Shown here: piece by piece, positions 58,216 through 64,000 of the stretch
Layout: each line of letters begins with the position of its first letter
How positions within the stretch are numbered: the first letter of the stretch is position 1
Origin: Halicephalobus mephisto
Lineage: Eukaryota; Nematoda; Chromadorea; Rhabditida; Panagrolaimidae
Reading direction: 5' to 3'
Length of the DNA: 64,000 bases
Assembly (NCBI GenBank): GCA_009193035.1
Contig: SWDT01000098.1
Location: 186,001 to 250,000, forward strand
Program-made: the position numbers and the translations under genes
The notes under the pieces: model-generated
Database searches by the model: none
What the model was told of the DNA's origin: nothing
What the model saw: the letters and a program-made list of their open reading frames with translations, nothing else

Positions 58216-58310
58216 GTGAATTGTCTCATTTCCCTACTTTGGTATTATTGAAACTAAATAAAAAAGATTTCTAAACCTTCAAAGCTCAAACCAACTTGAA
58301 CACAATTAAC

Positions 58311-61298
58311 ATGACCAAATTCAACCCCTCCAAGCCGTTCAAGTTCCTGTATTTGGTGTACATGATCTCCTGTGTTGTAAGTCCACTTCTATATTCGAAA
58401 GCTAAATATCAGTAATTAATTTGCAAACTTTCTTTTTTGGTTTCCATTGAAAACCATGGGAAAGTACTTTTTAAAAGATCTTTATCTGGTCCTGGATGTA
58501 AATCACACATGTAATTTCCCATATCGACTGAGTGGTGTTCAGGCTTTAATCGGTAACCCCTTAGGGTGACAGACTCTGGACCTTCGCCATCGTCTTTGTG
58601 ATGCAGCACTTGGGTGGAATGCGATTAGTCGGGATCAACCAACTCTTCGAGAGTTTATCCTTGATGTTCTCGGCCTCCTATGTCGGTAACTGGCTCGATC
58701 GGCACTCCAGAAAACATGGAACTTTAACCGTCATTGGTGTCAACAATGTGTCCATTTCTATTTCTGCCAGTTTATTAATTATTTGTCTGACCATCGGAAA
58801 ATCCACAGTATTCTACCCGTTTTGCCTTACTATCAGTATTTTCTTCTGTGCCATGTCCAGTTGTGCCGCAGAAGGCCAGAGACTGGCGTTCACGAAGGAT
58901 TGGATTGTGGTCATGGCCAAAGTCGAAGGAGGAAACACGTTATCTAGTAAGTTTACCGTTGTTAAACCCAACAGAACAAGAAAAAAATAACATATTAATT
59001 CTTCAATAATAATGCTTGGTTTTATTTTTATTAAGCAATCTTATAGGAGTAATCTTCATCTAGAATAGAGTTGCTACTTTTTCCAGCAACGATATTAGTA
59101 GTACTGTAATTTTTTTACCTTGGGCTTAGATGATTAAACCTCGAGAGAATCACACACGATCGATCATCGGAGTACATGGGAAGTCATCGAAAACGAATAG
59201 TGGTATGATTCTCTCGCATGAATCAGTCTGCTCTAATTTTCTGCTACGAATCGTTTTTCGTCTTCCATCTTGTTAACCTTGAACAAATCTAATTTTTATT
59301 TTTTACAAAAAAGACTAAATAGTCTAACATGACAGCATGATAAAAAATGCAGCAACACGTGATTGGAATAAAAAAGAAAAATGAATTTTTTTGAATGTCC
59401 TATTTTGGCAACACGATTCGACCGATTGAAAACGCCTGAGGACATACACTGAAAATCAATACAAGCAACTAATATTTAGAGAATAACACAATAATGCAAA
59501 TCAATTTTTAAAAATTAATTTTGAAATCAGTTTGAACAGCTGAGGAACGGCGTGAACTACGGTCGTCGTCCCGATTCGGGGATTTTTATAACATATAAAC
59601 TTTTTATCGTAGAATAAAGTTACCAAATCGAGAAACTTCCGGAATTTCTGTTCAGCTGAATTGGAAGTTAAGCATCCAACGAGATCTCTAGATATTATTC
59701 CAGAATTACTCGTTTTATTTCATCAAAGAGCTTTTGTTTTTTAAAATATACTTTTTCAAGGTTATTCATCAATCATCACCGACATCGAAAGCATTTATTA
59801 TGTACATAACGCTTAAAATTCATTAATAACTTTAAAAAATGAATAATCCTTATATGGAATCTACCAGCCAGAATTCACCGTCGTATCTACTTTTAAAAGT
59901 TCAGATTTTTGTTAAAACTATCCTTACAGAACTAAACTGGTAACAGCTGATCAATTATTATTCTTTGAGAAATAATTCTAAAACTTTTTCAGACAGAAAC
60001 GCCATGATGACGACAATCGAGCAGTTGTCTAGTGTAATAGCCCCCTTCGTCACTGGATTAATTCTCCAGAACTGTAGTTATCATGTTGCTTGTGGAATAT
60101 TCATCATCTGGAACCTGATTTCTTGGATTATCGAACGATGGCTTGTCTGTATTGTCTATCAGCAAGTACCAGAATTGGCCGTCAGACATAGAGATAAAGG
60201 TAAAATAAAAGTCCACTGCAAAACCTATCCAACCAAATCTTTCAGATGAAGACAACGAGATCAAAGCAGAAATAAACTCTCTTACAGTATCCGAGACATC
60301 TTGCTGGACAACTTTGTTCATCTCCATCAAGGCTTATTTGAGACAGAAGGTTTTCCCAGCCGCTTTTGCCCTGGCTCTCCTCTATATGACCGTTCTGGGG
60401 GCTGACGGACTTTCTATCAGCTATGGACAACAGCAGGGGCTGTCTGAGGATATTTTGGGAACTTTCAGGAGTATCAGCAGTTCTTTGGGGATAATAGGGG
60501 CATTTCTATACACCTTTACAGAACAGAGAATTGGGGTCAGAAAGACCGGGCTCATGGGGTTGATTGTGAGTTGATTTGGATATTAACTATCGATTGTTAA
60601 CTTTCAGCTCCAACTCAGTTTCTTATGGATGTGTATTCTGAGCATCTTTCTCCCCGGAAGTCCCTTTGATCCAGTTGGGTATGCTCAAGAATGGACTTTT
60701 GAGGTAACCACACTTATTCTCTAAGGATTTTATTTTTTAGAATTAAAATTTCTTTAGAACTGGCTTTCGAAATTCAAGTCTTCAATTTACTTAACTGAAA
60801 ACTCAGAAATGTTAACTAACTCATCAATTCCCGTATCAACGACCAGTGAATTGAACTGGTCCTCCCTTCATCTGGCTTCCGACAAGGCCAGTATTCTGGT
60901 CTTCTTCTTTGGCCAGACAATGTCCAGACTCGGTCTCTGGATGGCTGATTTGTCAATTACTCAAATCATGCAGGAGTCCATTCTAGAAGAGGAAAGAAAC
61001 ACAATCTTTGGGGTTCAGAATGCTTTTTGTCAGTTCTTCAGCGTCATGAAGGATGTGCTAGTGATACTGCTACCAGATCAAAGGACTTTCGGGTTGCTGA
61101 TCATCATGAGTGTCAGTTTTGTGTCTACAGGCCTGTTACAGTATACTTGGTACCTCATGAAGGTAGGCTTTTACTGTATTTATAACCAGTAATACTGTAC
61201 TTTAGACAAAGACCAATTCAAACAGGAAAAATTCGTCTTTAGAAGCAGAAAATAATCAGGAACTTGAGAACCTCAGGAATCCAGAAGTTATTGAATAA
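58311..61298 (+). CDS. fpn-1: Ferroportin (SLC40A1-like iron exporter), copy 1
   Basis: Seven exons (58311-58376, 58565-58946, 59993-60199, 60246-60565, 60608-60703, 60758-61162, 61206-61298) encode 522 residues. Recognisable ferroportin landmarks: GDRLWTFAIVFVMQHLGG in helix 1, SYVGNWLDRHSRK after helix 2, FTKDWIVVMAKVEG, NRNAMMTTIEQLSSVIAPFV and CGIFIIWNLISWIIERWLVC. The C-terminal half has FFGQTMSRLGLWMADLSITQ and ESILEEERNTIFGVQNAFCQ. Ferroportin is the only known ferrous iron exporter, with 12 membrane helices at the plasma membrane. Helix-1 Asp and the DRH loop are kept. The vertebrate hepcidin-binding Cys is not conserved in the expected place. Intron 2 is 1,046 bp; the others are 42-188 bp. 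Confidence 0.93.
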
Positions 61299-61671
61299 GA
61301 GAAAAATAATAGAGAAGTGAATAAAAGTTTTTACAAAAAGTTGGGCATTTCATCAAGTACTCTCAATGTTTCTGGAATTCAGAATCATTATCCGAAATTT
61401 ATTCACGGATGGATTGCAGATGATCATTAAAGTACCGACAGTAACTATCTTTACATCAGTGAAAATTAAAAATGAGTTAATAAAAATAAGATAATCTTTT
61501 CAAAAAAAATAATTATCTTAATATTTATTAATATTTAATTTGATTTCTATGATGTAATTTTACTCATTGAAAATTTTTATTAATCTTTCTAACGATTGAG
61601 GAAAAAAGGATTTCTATTATTCGGTTTCTTTTCAATTTCACCAAAGTGGATATCTTAGATTTGCATCGGAG

Positions 61672-61815
61672 ACCACTGTTCCATCTTTGTTTTGACCAGA
61701 GGAACACTCGGGTGGCTTGCTAGCTAGTCATTTCAGCTTTTCCATGACTGTTAAGCTTTTTGTTGCATTAACTTCCTCCAAAATTCGTGTATTTTATTTT
61801 TATTTAATTTCACTA
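61672..61815 (+). promoter_or_regulatory. Upstream block of ferroportin copy 2
   Basis: Counterpart of 58061-58215, about 75-80% identical by eye, ending about 100 bp before the ATG at 61919. Confidence 0.5.
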
Positions 61816-61918
61816 AAAATAAAAAATTGTTGTTTAACTTCTTGATTTTTGTATTTGTTGAGATTAATCAGGTAGAAAAAGAGTTTTTAAAACTTGGAAT
61901 AACCTCAAGGTAACAAAA

Positions 61919-64000
61919 ATGATCAATTTCAACCCATCCAAGTCGTTTAAATTCCTGTATTTGGTGTACATGATCTGCTGTATTGTAAGTTCAGTTCTAT
62001 ATTCGAAAGCTAAATATCAGTAATTAATTTGCAAACTTTCTTTTTTGGTTTCCATTGAAGACCATGGGAAAGTACTTTTTAAAAGATCTTTATCTGGTCC
62101 TGGATGTAAATCACACATGTAATTTCCCATATCGACTGAGTGGTGTTCAGGCTTTAATCGGTAACCCCTTAGGGTGACAGACTCTGGACCTTCGCCATCG
62201 TCTTTGTGATGCAGTACTTGGGTGGAATGCGATTAGTCGGGATCACCCAGCTCTTTGAGAGTTTATCTCGGATGTCCTCAGCTTCCTATGTCGGTAACTG
62301 GCTCGATCGGCACTCCAGAAAGAATGGAACCCTGATTATTATTAGTATCAACAACATATCTATTTGTATCTCTGCCAGTTTATTAATTATTTGTCTGACC
62401 ATCGGGAAATCCACAATATTCTATCCGTTTTGCCTTACTGCAAGTATTTTCTTCTGTGCCATATCTAGTTGTGCCACAGAAGGCCAGAGACTGGCGTTTA
62501 CGAAGGATTGGATTGTGGTCATGGCCAAAGTCGAAGGAGAAAACATACTTTCTAGTAAGTTTACTGTTGTTAAACCTAACACTGAACAAATGAAAAAAAT
62601 AATATTAGTTTTTGAACAGTAACATTATTTTATTCTTAATAATTGGCATTACGAGATAGTTTTCACCTTGAATATAGTTTCCATTTTTTAGTAACAAGCG
62701 TATCAACGCTGTAATTTCATATTACTTTGAACTTGAATGATTATGTCTTGAAAAAACCAGATGTAAACAATCATTAGGAAACATGAGAAATCGTGGACAA
62801 CGAGCTGTATTAGAATTTCCACATTAACCATTTCCAATTTTTAAAAATAATTCTAAATTTATTGTTTCCAAGGAAAATCAAATAGCTTAAGATAATAGCT
62901 GTTGTATTTATCCAGAGGAATAGACACAATAGTGTAAAATAATAATAGACAATATTAAAGACATAAGTACACCTTTGGGAACACTGACGTGATGTGTTTC
63001 CTTTTATACTCCTCAGTGGAGGAAGCAAACTGATCAGTCTCAGGGTATCCTGAATATCTCTGTTCACAAAGATTACATGTCCACAACAATAACAAAAACT
63101 CATTATTGAAGTTTAAAAAACAAAGTTCTCTCGATCTTCTTGTTTGGTTGAAAATACCCACGGACGCATAGTGACGATCAATAAAAATAACCATAATTGC
63201 TATATAGAAAATAGTATGATATATTAGGATTTCAAAAATTCTCCCCAAAATCAAGTTCTTTAAAAACAACATGTTAGAAATTCATGGAGATCCATGAGAA
63301 CTACTAAATATTGTTTGAAAATTACTGATTCTTCGTTACAAAATAACGTTTATGAGTGCGATTTTTTATTATTCGTATACATTTGCTTCTGAATGTCATC
63401 TTGAGATAGAAAACAGATTATTAACACCTGTAACACTTAGCATTTAATATATAATTCACAAAACTGAACGAATACCTCATTACGAAATCGAACAACCTTC
63501 ATATTCAAGCTGCTCTAAGAAAGTTCAAATGATATCAGTTCTTCAATACATCATCTTTAGAAAAATAATTCTAAAACTTTTTCAGACAGAAACGCCATGA
63601 TGACGACAATCGATCAGCTGTCTACTGTGATAGCTCCGTTTGTCACAGGATTGATTCTTCAATACTGCACTTATCCTATTGCCTGCGGAATGTTCATCAT
63701 CTGGAACCTGATTTCCTGGATATTGGAGAGGTGGCTTGTCGGTCACGTATACCAACAGGTGCCAGAACTAGCTGTCAGACGCAAAGACAAAAGTAGGATT
63801 GAATTTCCTGATTTCACAATGTGATTCGCTAAATGTTACAGATGAAGACAACGAGATCAAAGAAGAAATAAACTCTCTTACAGTATCCAAGACGTCATGC
63901 TCGACAACCCTGTTCATCTCCATCAAGGCTTATTTGAGACAGAATATCTTCCCGGCCGCTTTTGCCCTGGCTCTCCTCTATATGACTGTTTTAGGATTTG
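61919..64000 (+). CDS. fpn-1: Ferroportin, tandem copy 2 (3' end outside window)
   Basis: Exons 61919-61984, 62173-62554, 63586-63792 and 63842 to the window edge match copy 1 exon for exon, with identical exon lengths and an identical 188-bp first intron. Starts MINFNPSKSFKFLYLVYMIC; then GDRLWTFAIVFVMQYLGG, RNAMMTTIDQLSTVIAPFVT and CGMFIIWNLISWILERWLVG. The visible 272 residues are intact, with no stop or frameshift. Differences from copy 1 cluster in helix 3 (LIIISINNISICISA against LTVIGVNNVSISISA). Intron 2 (1,031 bp) is almost unrelated to that of copy 1 except near its acceptor. Confidence 0.92.

Noticed and set aside
58061..58564. Iron-responsive element in ferroportin 5' region or intron
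   Set aside because: No CAGUGN hexaloop with a bulged C and paired stem was found on the sense strand.
58409..58609. Minus-strand 66-codon frame across ferroportin intron 1, present in both copies
   Set aside because: Antisense to exon 2 and conserved only because the DNA is; no promoter or splice support. The conservation itself is reported as a finding.
62810..63272. Minus-strand frames of 97 and 105 codons inside ferroportin intron 2
   Set aside because: Overlapping each other, hydrophobic AT-rich composition, absent from the homologous intron of copy 1; most likely chance.

Overview
The window reads as nematode nuclear DNA, most likely Caenorhabditis or a close relative. Genes are split by many 41-52 bp introns with GT(A/G)AG donors and TTTTCAG acceptors, the background is AT-rich, and nematode-expanded families occur: DUF229, six-cysteine secreted repeat proteins, supplementary nuclear receptors and tandem ferroportins. 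I assembled exon models by hand and checked that each complete coding length is divisible by three. Functions come from motif recognition only.

Layout. 0-0.5 kb: 3' end of an unknown gene. 2.5-3.8 kb: TauE/SafE-type membrane transporter (+). 5.3-8.6 kb: WDHD1/AND-1/Ctf4 replication factor (-), with a possible small membrane protein downstream on the same strand. 8.7-19.7 kb: long gene-poor block with a 38-bp tandem repeat, two CACGTG sites, a TATA box and several isolated exon-like reading frames. 19.8-20.7 kb: seven-helix receptor-like protein (+). 23-28 kb: one dead and one intact secreted Cys-repeat gene (-). 29.8-36.1 kb: a nuclear-receptor pseudogene, then mobile-element debris (foldback element, Helitron, mariner-like transposase remnant). 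36.4-38.4 kb: intronless DUF229 gene. 38.8-42.1 kb: two MITEs and unassigned ORFs. 42.1-51.8 kb: three intact and one dead Cys-repeat genes (-), enclosing a PGAP2/FRAG1-like gene (+) and the intact nuclear receptor (+). 52.1-57.3 kb: SR splicing factor (+) and a lipid phosphate phosphatase (-), convergent, 111 bp apart. 58.3-64 kb: tandem ferroportin pair (+), the second cut by the window edge.

Themes. The housekeeping genes (ctf-4-like, SR protein, PAP2, PGAP2-like) sit among fast-evolving lineage-specific families. The Cys-repeat genes share a fixed exon plan, and three have a TATA box 27-37 bp upstream of the ATG. The nuclear-receptor pair (inverted, 15 kb apart) and the ferroportin pair (direct, 3.6 kb apart) both carry short near-identical tracts inside more diverged surroundings, which suggests recent gene conversion. 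No tRNA, rRNA or CRISPR array was recognised.
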